Assembly (NCBI RefSeq): GCF_900100315.1
Contig: NZ_FNFF01000001.1
Span: forward strand, 1,116,001 to 1,180,000
Direction: 5' to 3'
DNA from: Streptomyces indicus
Lineage (GTDB): Bacteria > Actinomycetota > Actinomycetes > Streptomycetales > Streptomycetaceae
DNA length: 64,000 bases
Below, in pieces: positions 16,072 through 24,695 of this stretch; the first letter of the stretch is position 1; each line of letters begins with the position of its first letter. Under the pieces are notes generated by a model, which worked only from the letters and a program-made list of their open reading frames with translations, did no database searches and was not told where the DNA came from. The position numbers and the translations under genes were made by a program.

Positions 16072-16325
16072 ACGGTGCGGACTGGGCGGGAGCGGTCGGC
16101 GCCGGCGGCCTCTTCCTCTTCCTGATCGTGGTCGTCTGGCAGCTCGCCGCGACCTGGCGGGCCCGGATGCTGGCCGCCCGCGAGGAGCAGTACAAGCTGA
16201 TGGCGCTGAAGTACCAGCAACTCCTGGAGGACAGCGTCGAGATGCAGCGCCGTACCGTCGAAGAGCTCACGCAGGCCCGGATGTCGGTGGCCTCGATGGA
16301 GAAGATGATGCGCGAGATCGAGTAG
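16068..16325 (+). CDS. Small membrane-anchored coiled-coil protein, function unknown
   Basis: The 85-residue protein has one N-terminal membrane segment (residues about 8-28, VGAGGLFLFLIVVVWQLAAT) followed by a long amphipathic, probably coiled-coil helix of about 50 residues rich in Glu, Gln, Lys and Met. That suggests a cytoplasmic stalk tethered to the membrane. Its ATG overlaps the regulator stop (ATGA), so the two genes are co-translated. I do not recognise a named family. The last 59 bases overlap the convergent CcdA-like gene on the other strand. Confidence 0.78.
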   Translation: MNGADWAGAVGAGGLFLFLIVVVWQLAATWRARMLAAREEQYKLMALKYQQLLEDSVEMQRRTVEELTQARMSVASMEKMMREIE

Positions 16326-17178
16326 GGCGGCCGCGGGCGCGAAGCCGCAGCACCCAGGCCCCCGCCGCCAGCACCACGACCAGCCCGCCGAAGGCCCAGG
16401 GGCCCGCGGTGTCCACGGCGTCGGCGAGCCCTCGCTGGACGGTGCCGGCCGCGTCGATCACCGGGTCCTCGTGGGCCGGGTCGCGCTGCACGCGGATCTC
16501 GTACCAGCCGTAGTACGCCACGTACGCCCCGCAGAGCAGCAGCAGCGCGCCGCCCGCCCGCGGTGCGCCGGCGCCGAGGCGGCGCAGCCGGGTCGCGGCG
16601 GTGCTGCGGGTCAGGGCGACGGTGAGGGCGGCCGCGCCGACGACGAGGCCCATCCCGGCCGCGTACGCGACGAACAGCAGGATGCCCTCGACGGTGGACC
16701 CGGCGCGGAACGCGGAGACGACGATGGCCAGGAACGGCGCGATGGTGCAGCCGAGCGAGGCGACCGCGTACGCCGCTCCGAACAGGAACATCGACGGCAG
16801 CGAGCGGGTCACGGACGGGGCCCGGCGCACCGTGGGCAGCGGCAGCGGCAGCCGCCGCCCGGCGAGCAGCAGGCCGCCCGCGCCGGCCATGAGCAGCCCG
16901 AACACCACGGTGAACCAGGGCAGTTGCTCCTGCACCCGGCCGGCCACCGGCTGCACGGCAAGGCCGAAGACGCCGAACACGGCACCGAACCCGAGCGTGA
17001 GTGCGAGCGTGGCGCCGAGCGCGCGCGTCACGGCGGTGCTGCGGCGCGCGGGCTGCGCGCCGGGTCCGTCGCCCAGGACGAGCAGGGAGAGATACGCGGG
17101 CAGCAGGGCGAATCCGCACGGGTTGACGGCGGCGAGCAGCCCGGCGCCGACCGCGAGGGCGAAGGGGATGTCGGCCAC
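16267..17178 (-). CDS. Cytochrome c biogenesis/thiol-redox transmembrane protein (CcdA/DsbD type)
   Basis: The 303-residue protein has about six membrane segments. NPCGFALLPAYLSLL near residue 20 and a second Cys in SLGCTIAPFLAIV near residue 130 form the CcdA redox pair that moves electrons from cytoplasmic thioredoxin across the membrane. A GTG at 17178 starts the gene 6 bases after the TlpA-like gene, so the two form a redox operon. The final 40 residues are an Arg/Ser/Pro-rich tail that overlaps the small membrane protein gene by 59 bases on the opposite strand; the tail is low complexity and probably dispensable. Confidence 0.92.
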   Translation of the reverse strand: MADIPFALAVGAGLLAAVNPCGFALLPAYLSLLVLGDGPGAQPARRSTAVTRALGATLALTLGFGAVFGVFGLAVQPVAGRVQEQLPWFTVVFGLLMAGAGGLLLAGRRLPLPLPTVRRAPSVTRSLPSMFLFGAAYAVASLGCTIAPFLAIVVSAFRAGSTVEGILLFVAYAAGMGLVVGAAALTVALTRSTAATRLRRLGAGAPRAGGALLLLCGAYVAYYGWYEIRVQRDPAHEDPVIDAAGTVQRGLADAVDTAGPWAFGGLVVVLAAGAWVLRLRARGRPTRSRASSSPSRPPTSGPA

Positions 17179-17184
17179 GGGGCG

Positions 17185-17766
17185 TCAGCCGGTGAGGCCG
17201 GTCAGCTTGTCCGCGAGGCCCTTGCCCGCGGGCAGCACGCCTTCGTACACCTGCTTGCCGTCCCCGTCGAGGATGACGTAGCGGCTCTGCTCGGTGACCT
17301 CGAACCGCCGCCAGATCTCGCCCTTCCCGTCGGACAGATGCGGGAATCCGCCGGTGCCGGTGCCGGCGACGAACTCCCGCATGGCGTCGTTGCCGTCGAG
17401 TCCTGCGACGCCGAGTACGTGTGCCTTCCCCGCGAAGTCCGCGGCGACGGACGCGGTTTCGGCCGCCTGCGCACGGCACTTGGGGCACCACGGCGCCCAG
17501 AACCACAGCACGACGGGCTTGCCGGCGAGCGTCGCGGCGTCGAACTCCTTGCCGTCCACGGTCGTTCCGGTGAAGCGCAGCGCTTCGGGCACCTCGGCGC
17601 CACCCTTGGACGGAGGCGTCGTGGACGGTGCGGCCGGGGTGGAACTCGCCCGCGCGGCAGGCTTGTCGGTGCCGGCAGCGGGGGGTTCCTCCGTACCGCA
17701 GCCGGTGGCGGCGGCGGTCAGAAGTGCGGCCGTCAACAAGGCGGGCACGGCGGTTCGGGGGCGCAT
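17185..17766 (-). CDS. Thioredoxin-like TlpA/ResA-family lipoprotein
   Basis: The 193-residue protein carries a lipoprotein leader ending at Cys23 (TAAATGC), a Thr/Pro/Ala-rich linker, then a thioredoxin fold with the active site WCPKC in VVLWFWAPWCPKCRAQA. It should reduce or oxidise extracytoplasmic thiols, receiving electrons from the CcdA-like partner encoded 6 bases downstream. AGGAGG before ATG 17766 chooses this start. FPHLSDGKGEIWRRFEVTE is the usual substrate-loop region before the cis-Pro. Confidence 0.92.
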   Translation of the reverse strand: MRPRTAVPALLTAALLTAAATGCGTEEPPAAGTDKPAARASSTPAAPSTTPPSKGGAEVPEALRFTGTTVDGKEFDAATLAGKPVVLWFWAPWCPKCRAQAAETASVAADFAGKAHVLGVAGLDGNDAMREFVAGTGTGGFPHLSDGKGEIWRRFEVTEQSRYVILDGDGKQVYEGVLPAGKGLADKLTGLTG

Positions 17767-17919
17767 CGCTCCTCCTGGCAGGGGCAGTTGCCGGTCGGAG
17801 CCGACCCTACGCACGGCAGGCGGACGGGCGGCCTGCCGTGCGGCTTACGGTTCTGTGACGTCGTGCAGTCGTGAAGTTGTGGCGGCGTGACGGTGCCCTC
17901 AGCCGGCCGGGCTCCGCAC

Positions 17920-19032
17920 TCAGGCGCCGACCGCCCCGTCCCGCCCCGGCACCCGGTTCGTGCGCGCCGCCTCCGCCTCAGCCTTCGCGTCGTTCACCGC
18001 GGCTGCCGCCTGCTCGGCGACCTCGTCGGCCGCCTTGGCGGAGTCCAGCGACGCGACGTCCGGCGCAGCGGAGTCCAGGGACAGCTGCCCGCCCGCTTCG
18101 AGCGCGGCCGCCGACCCGCCGTCGGAGCCGTCCGCGCCGCCCTCTCCCGGCCGCGCGGCGCCCGACTGGTCGCCGAAGGCGCTGGTCACCGTGCGGATCG
18201 CCTCGGTCAGCTCGCCCGGGATCACCCAGAACGTGTTGTTGTCGCTGCGTGCCAGATGCGGCAGCGTCTCCAGGTACTTGTACGCCAGGACCTTCGCGTC
18301 GGCGTTGTTGCGGTGCACCGCCTGGAAGACCCGCTCGACGGCCTTCGCCTCGCCGTCCGCCCGCAGGATCATGGCCTGCTGGGTGCCCTGCGCCTCCAGG
18401 ATGTCCTTCTGCTTGGTGCCCTCGGCCGTGAGGATCTTCGCCTGCCGCTCGCCCTCGGCGTGCAGGATCGCCGCGCGCTTGTCCCGCTCGGCGCGCATCT
18501 GCTTCTCCATCGCCTCCTTGATGGTGTGGGGTGGGTCGATGGCCTTGATCTCCACGCGGTTGACGCGGATGCCCCACTTGCCGGTGGCGTCGTCGAGGAC
18601 CGTACGCAGCCGGGTGTTGATCTCCTCGCGGGAGGTGAGGGTCTCCTCCAGGTCCATGCTGCCGATCACGTTGCGCAGCGTGGTGACGGTGAGCTGGTCG
18701 ATCGCCTGGAGGTAGTCGGCCACCTCGTAGGCCGCCGCCCGCGGGTCGGTGATCTGGTAGTAGAGCACCGTGTCGATGTTCACCACGAGGTTGTCCTCGG
18801 TGATCACCGGCTTGGGGTCGGAGGAGTACACCTGCTCGCGCACGTCGAGCTTGGTGTTGATGCGGTCCGCGACCGGCAGCACGAAGTTCAGGCCGGGCTG
18901 GAGCGTGCGCCGGTACCGGCCGAACCGCTCGATGTTGTAGCGGCGCGCCTGCGGAACGATCCGCACCGTCGAGGCCACCAGGAAGACCACGACGAGCGCC
19001 GCGACGAGTATCGGGATGACCACCGGATCCAC
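17920..19032 (-). CDS. SPFH/band 7 domain protein (QmcA/stomatin type)
   Basis: The 370-residue protein has a single N-terminal membrane helix (VVIPILVAALVVVFLVAS) and then the SPFH core (RFGRYRRTLQPGLNFVLP, DPKPVITEDNLVVNIDTVLY, QAIDQLTVTTLRNVIGSMDL), followed by the alanine/glutamate helix (EAMEKQMRAERDKRAAILHA, GERQAKILTAEGTKQKDILE). Such proteins oligomerise into membrane-attached cages that organise lipid microdomains and proteases. The GTG at 19032 has AGGAGG 7 bases upstream. It follows the NfeD gene by 55 bases; SPFH plus NfeD pairs are a conserved unit. The C-terminal 90 residues are low complexity. Confidence 0.93.
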   Translation of the reverse strand: MDPVVIPILVAALVVVFLVASTVRIVPQARRYNIERFGRYRRTLQPGLNFVLPVADRINTKLDVREQVYSSDPKPVITEDNLVVNIDTVLYYQITDPRAAAYEVADYLQAIDQLTVTTLRNVIGSMDLEETLTSREEINTRLRTVLDDATGKWGIRVNRVEIKAIDPPHTIKEAMEKQMRAERDKRAAILHAEGERQAKILTAEGTKQKDILEAQGTQQAMILRADGEAKAVERVFQAVHRNNADAKVLAYKYLETLPHLARSDNNTFWVIPGELTEAIRTVTSAFGDQSGAARPGEGGADGSDGGSAAALEAGGQLSLDSAAPDVASLDSAKAADEVAEQAAAAVNDAKAEAEAARTNRVPGRDGAVGA

Positions 19033-19087
19033 GTTTCCTCCTTCTCGAGGGGTCGGCCGTGCACGGACCGTTCCGTGCGAGGTCCGC

Positions 19088-19525
19088 TCAGGGCAGCAGC
19101 TCCCGGGGGTAGACCAGGGCGGTGGCGCCGTCGATCTCCATCACGTCCACCAGCGCGCCTGCGGGAATCACATGGCTTTCGTCGAGGCTGCGGGCGGACC
19201 ACTCCTCACCGGAGATCTTGATCAGCCCCCGGGTCGCGGTGACCTCCCGCAGCACCTCGGCCCGCTTGCCGATCAGGGCGTCGGTGCCGTCGCGCGAGAG
19301 GGGTGCCTGGTCCAGCTGGCGCAGGGCGACGGGCCGGACGACGAGGAGGCCCGCCGCGGCCGCCACGCCCAGGGCCACGAGCTGGCCGAGCAGCCCGACG
19401 CCCACGCCGGCGACCACCGCGGCGACCAGGGCCGCGCCCGCGAGCAGGCCGAGCACCAGCGTCATGGTGAAGAACTCCGCGACACCGAGCACCCCGGCGG
19501 CGAGCAGCCACAGGAACCACGGCAT
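19088..19525 (-). CDS. NfeD-family membrane protein
   Basis: The 145-residue protein has three closely spaced membrane segments in residues 1-70 (MPWFLWLLAAGVLGVAEFF, LGLLAGAALVAAVVAGVGVG, LGQLVALGVAAAAGLLVV) and a C-terminal OB-fold of about 60 residues (GKRAEVLREVTATRGLIKIS, ALVDVMEIDGATALVYP). This is the short NfeD form that works with SPFH proteins. A GGGAGG site precedes its ATG, which starts only 4 bases after the stop of the giant ATPase gene. The order ATPase, NfeD, SPFH in one transcript argues for a shared membrane complex. Confidence 0.92.
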   Translation of the reverse strand: MPWFLWLLAAGVLGVAEFFTMTLVLGLLAGAALVAAVVAGVGVGLLGQLVALGVAAAAGLLVVRPVALRQLDQAPLSRDGTDALIGKRAEVLREVTATRGLIKISGEEWSARSLDESHVIPAGALVDVMEIDGATALVYPRELLP

Positions 19526-19529
19526 GGGA

Positions 19530-22500
19530 TCAGCCTCCCTCGGGGGACTTGTCCACCACGCTACGCCGCGGAACCCGGACAGAACAGACTTCTCCCTGCG
19601 GCCGGGGGTCCGCGGCCCGCGTGCCGAGGGCCGTCCCGATCGCGCCGAGGCGGTCGGCGAGCAGACCGAGCGCGGCGACCGCCCGCACGGCGGGGTCCTC
19701 GTCCGCGCCGCCGAGCGTGTGCCGCCGTACGTGGGCGGCCTTGATCTCCGCCCAGCGCGCGGCCTGCCCCGGGGTGAGCGTCCCCCTGAGCTCGGCCAGC
19801 TTGAGCAGGTTGGCCTCGGCGCCCGTGGTCAGCGTCTGGGCCTCGGCCCGGTAGTGGTCCTCGACGACGGCGGCGAGCTCGGCCTCGTTCATCACCGGGG
19901 AGATCCGGGCCGCGATCTTGTTCATGTCGCGGTAGGAGCCCTGGAGGCGGAAGGGCGGCTCGGTGCGGGTCGCGTCGTCCTGGGCGGCCGAGGCGATGTA
20001 CGCCGCGTTCACGGCGAGGACGGTGGCCCGCGCGGTGAGCAGATGCCCCAACACGGCCAGGACCGCGTCGAGTTCGGCCGGCACCCAGGGGTGCTCCAGG
20101 CGGTCGCGGCGGGCGGCCGAATCGCCGGACGCCAGCCGTACCAGCAGGTCGAGGTCGGCGCGTGAGTGCCCGGCCAGCGGGGCGAGGAGCGGATGGGAGG
20201 TGAGGGCGTTCTCGACGAAGCTCAGCGCGAACGCCTCCTCCTTCCCGGTCAGGACGTCGCCCAGGTTCCACACGTCGGCCCGGTTGGCCAGCATGTCGGG
20301 GATACGGAAGCGGCTGCCCGACTCGGTGTACGGGTTGCCGGCCATGCACACGGCGAACCGCTTGCCGCGCAGGTCGTGGCCGTTGAGGGTGCGGGTCGCG
20401 TCGCACAGCGGGATGAACTTCTGGAGCAGTTCCGGCGCGAGGTGCTGGATGTCGTCGAGGTACAGCAGGGTGTTGGTGCCGGCGGCCAGCGCGAAGGCGA
20501 TCTTCTCCAGCTCCCTGCGGGCCGCGGCGTCGCGCGCCTCGGCCGGGTCGAGCGAGGTCACGGTGGAGCCGAGCGCGGGCCCGTCGACCTTGACCAGGAG
20601 CATGCCGAGCCGGTCGGCCACGTACTCCATGAGCGTCGTCTTGCCGTATCCGGGCGGCGAGACGAGCAGCAGCAGCCCGCTGGAATCCGTGCGCTTCGCG
20701 TCGCCCGCCGCGCCGATCTGCCGGGCGAGGCTGTCGCCGATCAGCGGCAGGAAGACTTCGTCGACCAGCCGGTTGCGGACGAACGTCGTCATCACGCGCG
20801 GGCGGTGCGCGTCCACGTCGAGGCGCGCGCGCTCGGCCGCGAGGAGTGCGCCGCGCCGCTTCTGGTACGCGCGGAAGCCGGGGACCTGCACCGCGGCGAA
20901 CTCCCCGGTGCGCGCCAGGAATTCGTCCAGGCGCAGGGCGAGCACGCCCCGGGTGATGCGGGGGTGGGTGCCGAGCAGACCGGTGACGACGGCGGTGGTG
21001 CGGCCCTCGGCCTCGTACCACGTGAGGTCCGGGCAGAGCTCGACGGCCACCGCCTCGGCGAGGTCCCCGGCGTCGAGGTCCTCGCCCGACGCCGCGGCGT
21101 ACGCGTGCAGCCACCCTTCGACGAGCTGCCGCCGCTCGGCCGGCCCGGTGAGCGCGCTCAGGTCGTCGGCGTAGGCCGAACCGCCCACCGCGCGGCGGAA
21201 CTTGTCCAGGAGCGTGCGGGCCGTGGCGGACCGCGCGAACCCGGCCGGGGCGCAGGTCAGCTCCTCGAAGAGGTACGCGGCGGCCGCGGCGCTGCCGGTC
21301 GCGGCGGCCAGTTCCGCCTCGAAGGCGGCCACGGCGGGCGAGGGCCCGAAGGTGTCGCGGGCCCGGGCGAGGGACACCGCCCGCCGCGACAGGGCGGCAC
21401 GCTCGTCCTCCGCGATGTCGTGAGCCCAGTACAGGGCAGCCGCCGCCCTGGCCCGGGGCGTGTGACGCAGCCGCCCGGCGCCGTCGAGCAGACGCAGCAG
21501 GGCGGTGAGGATCGCGGTGGCGTCGTGGTCGTGGACGCCGCGCTCGTAGCCTTCGTCGTACGCGGCCTCGGCCGCCCGCCTTACCAGCAAGGCGAGTTGA
21601 CCCGCGGCCAGGGCCTCGCCCAACGCCTCCGCACCGTGTGCGGCGAGCAATCGGGCGGCCAGGTGCTCGGCGCGGTACACCGACGCGGACTCCGAGGGCA
21701 GCTGCCGCTCCCCGTAAGGGCTGCCGGTGGTGACCTCGGGATCGGTGATGGGCGCGCGGTAGTCGGTGCCGGTCAGGGCGAACGCGAGGCCGTCCCCGTG
21801 CGGGACGAGGGTGAGCTCGGGCGGCTGCCGGTGCACGGCGAACCGGTGCCGGCCCAGCCGCACGGTGGCCCCTCCGTCGGCGAACAGCTCGGTGCGGTCG
21901 CGCAGGGACCGTACGGCCTCCTGGCGGGCGGACTTGAGCCGGCCGGCCAGCTCTTCGGACCGTGCCTGGTCGCCGAGTTCGCGCAGCTCGGCGGCGGTGC
22001 GGCGGACCTTGGCCACCATCGGGTCGGAGGCGAAGTACGTGGCGACCGCGTCCGCGGAGTCCAGTCGGGCGGCGCGGCGGGTGAGCGTCGCAAGGACGCG
22101 GGAGGCCGAGTCCGCGAGGTGCTGTGCGCGGCGGGCGCGGGCGTCCTGAAGGCCCTGTTTGCGCGCGGTGAACGCCTCGTGGATCTCCTCGCGCCGGCCG
22201 TCGAGTTCCGCGAGCAGGTCTTCGTGTTCGGCGAAGCGGGACTCCAGGCCCTCCAACTGGGCCAGGAGACCGCCGAGTTGGTCGTCACAGGCGTCCGGGG
22301 TGGTGGCCGCGGCGAGCGCGCCCGTGACGGACTGGCCGAGCAGGGCGAGTTCGGCGGCGAACTCCGCGCGGCCCTCCCGTTCGAGCAGTTCGGCTCGGCG
22401 GGCGGCGAGCGCGGCACGGGCGCGGTTCACGCCGCCGAGGACGGCCGCGATCCGCTCCAGGACGGCGGTGCGGACGGTGGCGTCGGCGATGTCGAGGCCG

Positions 22501-24590
22501 GTGACCACCTCGGTCAGGGTGCGCAGACCGGAGGTGAGCGCGTCGATGCGCTCGCCGACCGGCGCGGCCTCGGCGGCCGTTGCGATCGCTGCGGCCCGGG
22601 CGGTCAGCCGCTCGGTCTCCGCGTGGTGGTCGGCGAAGGCGTCCTCGCGCCGCAGGAAGGTCACGGCACGCCGGGCCGCCGCTTCGATGTCCCCCGCGAC
22701 GTCCGCGGCGAGGGCGTCGATCCGCTCAGTGTCCGCGTACCGCATCTCCTTGAGCGTCGCCAAGTGCCCCTGCGCCCGGCGCAGTTCGCTGATCCGGGAC
22801 ACCCACGCGTCGGCGCCGGCGGGGGCCTCGCCGCGGATCCGGCGCACGAGGCGCGCGATGTGGGCGGCCGAATCCGCCAGCGCTTCGGCGGCCTGCCGGG
22901 TGAGCGTCTGCACGGTCTCGAACTCGGTCAGGACCTGTTCGGCGGTGGCGCGCAGGGCGTCGAGCGGCGTGCGCAGATCGCCGGTGACGGGGTCGCCGAG
23001 CCAGTGGTGCCGGTCGGCGGCGCGGACGCAGGCGGCGGCCAGCGCCGCGTACACCGCGCTGTTCGGTGTCGCCTCCCGTGCCTGCCGGGCGAGCGAGAGG
23101 CAGTCGGAGATGCCGGTGACCAGGTCGGCGTTGCCGAAGCGGCCGAGGGGGCCGTCGCCCGCGGGCGCGATATGGGTGTCGGAGACGTACGGCGTCTGCC
23201 AGAACTGCAACGGGTGCACCCGCGCGGGCTCCCCCGCGCCGCCCCGCAGCACGGCCATCGTGCCGTCCTCGAACAGCGCGTGGCCCGCGCAGACGAGCGG
23301 GGTGGCGATCTCCTCGCGGATCAGGTTGTACGGCAGCAGGAGGCTGCGGCCCGATGCGCGGGAGTGGTAGGCGTACAGGAGGTCCTCGCCGTTCGGCGAG
23401 CGGACGCAGCGTTCGAACTCCAGGTCATCGGTGTCCGTGTCGAAGGTCTTCACCTCGCCGGTGGCCAGGCAGGAGCCGCCGGGGAAGACGATGCCCCGGC
23501 CGTCCGGCAGACGCCGGCAGGACCGGCCGATCGCGTCCAGGCGCACCACGCCGCGCGTGACCGTGTTGAAGACCAGGTGGCGGTAGGTGTCCTCCTTGTA
23601 CGGGCGGACGCGCAGGAGCACGAGCACACCGAGCCGTGCGTACGCGATCTCGGCGTCCGCGAGGGACTGCAACTGCTCCTCGACAGGCTCGGCGTGGATC
23701 CCCTCGCCCGTCTCGGTGTCGTCCTCGGTCTTGACGGTGAGCCGGCCGCCGACGGTCGAGACGTACACCGCACCGTCGTCGATCCGCACGTGCGGGTGAC
23801 GGCCGGTGACGTGGTCGTCGCGGGTGGCGGCGGTCCAGTCGAAGTCGTGGGGCGGCGGCAGGACATGGTCGCGTTCGCCGCGCGCGTCCAGGAACCGCAC
23901 GCCGTCCCGGGAGACGGACCAGCGCAGGACCCGGATGTCGTCCGGCTGTTCACCGGCCTGGAAGACGGCGAGCAGCTTGCCGTCCACGTGCCGCAGCCGG
24001 AGCAGCCGCGCACCCCGGAAGTAGCGGTGCAGGGCGGTGAACTCGTGGGCGAAGGAGGGATCGTCGAGCAATCCGGGCACGGCGTCGTCGGGCAGCCGGG
24101 TCAACTCCCGGTCATAGAGGGCGAGTACGTCGCCGACCGCGGGGGCGGCGCCCGGCGCGAGCGGCGTCCGCGCGCCGACGAGCAGGCGGCCGTCCACCGC
24201 GACGACATCCCGCAGCACCCGGGCGGAGTCGGAGCGCAGCTGCGCCGTCCCGGTGAGCGTGAGCCCGGTGGTGCCGAACTCGGCGATACGCGCCTCGTTC
24301 AAGGCCTGGGCGCGGCGGGCCAGTTCGGCGGCCTGCGCGGCGAGACGGTCGCGGAGCACCTCGTACGCGCCGGCGTCGATCCCGACGGCGGGGGCGGCGT
24401 CGCCCCCCTCAGGGCTCCGGCCCGCAGCCGCCACCGCGTCAGGCTTGCCCGAAGCCGTCACGTCCCCATCGGCTGACGTCGCGTCACCACGGGCCGCAGC
24501 CGACACACCACCGGCGCCCGCCCCCGTCACATCACCCACGCCCGCACCCGTCACATCGGCCCCCGCCGTCGCCTCCCTGCCGGTCCCCAT
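19530..24590 (-). CDS. Giant AAA+ ATPase, 'DNA repair ATPase' (DUF3686-like) family
   Basis: The 1686-residue cytoplasmic protein has a low-complexity Gly/Ala/Asp/Thr head (residues 1-60), a long region with beta-propeller-like strands (about 100-500), extended coiled coil (about 550-900) and a C-terminal AAA+ domain. That domain has Walker A PPGYGKTT with Lys1317 and Walker B LLYLDDI with Asp1379-Asp1380. Family members are usually labelled DNA repair ATPases, but I see no nuclease or helicase signature and the repair label is not supported by anything here. GGAGGG 6 bases before ATG 24590 fixes the start. It sits between a flotillin gene (105 bases upstream) and an NfeD/SPFH pair (4 bases downstream), which points to work at flotillin-organised membranes, for example remodelling or protein disassembly. 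Confidence 0.85.
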   Translation of the reverse strand: MGTGREATAGADVTGAGVGDVTGAGAGGVSAAARGDATSADGDVTASGKPDAVAAAGRSPEGGDAAPAVGIDAGAYEVLRDRLAAQAAELARRAQALNEARIAEFGTTGLTLTGTAQLRSDSARVLRDVVAVDGRLLVGARTPLAPGAAPAVGDVLALYDRELTRLPDDAVPGLLDDPSFAHEFTALHRYFRGARLLRLRHVDGKLLAVFQAGEQPDDIRVLRWSVSRDGVRFLDARGERDHVLPPPHDFDWTAATRDDHVTGRHPHVRIDDGAVYVSTVGGRLTVKTEDDTETGEGIHAEPVEEQLQSLADAEIAYARLGVLVLLRVRPYKEDTYRHLVFNTVTRGVVRLDAIGRSCRRLPDGRGIVFPGGSCLATGEVKTFDTDTDDLEFERCVRSPNGEDLLYAYHSRASGRSLLLPYNLIREEIATPLVCAGHALFEDGTMAVLRGGAGEPARVHPLQFWQTPYVSDTHIAPAGDGPLGRFGNADLVTGISDCLSLARQAREATPNSAVYAALAAACVRAADRHHWLGDPVTGDLRTPLDALRATAEQVLTEFETVQTLTRQAAEALADSAAHIARLVRRIRGEAPAGADAWVSRISELRRAQGHLATLKEMRYADTERIDALAADVAGDIEAAARRAVTFLRREDAFADHHAETERLTARAAAIATAAEAAPVGERIDALTSGLRTLTEVVTGLDIADATVRTAVLERIAAVLGGVNRARAALAARRAELLEREGRAEFAAELALLGQSVTGALAAATTPDACDDQLGGLLAQLEGLESRFAEHEDLLAELDGRREEIHEAFTARKQGLQDARARRAQHLADSASRVLATLTRRAARLDSADAVATYFASDPMVAKVRRTAAELRELGDQARSEELAGRLKSARQEAVRSLRDRTELFADGGATVRLGRHRFAVHRQPPELTLVPHGDGLAFALTGTDYRAPITDPEVTTGSPYGERQLPSESASVYRAEHLAARLLAAHGAEALGEALAAGQLALLVRRAAEAAYDEGYERGVHDHDATAILTALLRLLDGAGRLRHTPRARAAAALYWAHDIAEDERAALSRRAVSLARARDTFGPSPAVAAFEAELAAATGSAAAAAYLFEELTCAPAGFARSATARTLLDKFRRAVGGSAYADDLSALTGPAERRQLVEGWLHAYAAASGEDLDAGDLAEAVAVELCPDLTWYEAEGRTTAVVTGLLGTHPRITRGVLALRLDEFLARTGEFAAVQVPGFRAYQKRRGALLAAERARLDVDAHRPRVMTTFVRNRLVDEVFLPLIGDSLARQIGAAGDAKRTDSSGLLLLVSPPGYGKTTLMEYVADRLGMLLVKVDGPALGSTVTSLDPAEARDAAARRELEKIAFALAAGTNTLLYLDDIQHLAPELLQKFIPLCDATRTLNGHDLRGKRFAVCMAGNPYTESGSRFRIPDMLANRADVWNLGDVLTGKEEAFALSFVENALTSHPLLAPLAGHSRADLDLLVRLASGDSAARRDRLEHPWVPAELDAVLAVLGHLLTARATVLAVNAAYIASAAQDDATRTEPPFRLQGSYRDMNKIAARISPVMNEAELAAVVEDHYRAEAQTLTTGAEANLLKLAELRGTLTPGQAARWAEIKAAHVRRHTLGGADEDPAVRAVAALGLLADRLGAIGTALGTRAADPRPQGEVCSVRVPRRSVVDKSPEGG

Positions 24591-24695
24591 GAATTGCCCT
24601 CCTCCGTGGGCCCCGCCCACCTGCTGATTCCGGTGCCGGAGCCACCGCCCCCCGTGCGGCGGCTCCGGCACCCCGACCGCTCCCCCCTGGGGCGG

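Noticed and set aside
20166-24476. A 1436-residue open frame on the plus strand opposite the giant ATPase
   Set aside because: Its translation is rich in Gly/Arg/Val/Gln with no domain sense, and it is a mirror of the ATPase codon bias in high-GC DNA. The minus-strand frame has Walker motifs and a ribosome site.
19530-24590. A direct DNA-repair role for the giant ATPase
   Set aside because: Only the family label suggests this. No helicase, nuclease or recombination motif is visible, and the neighbours are membrane proteins.
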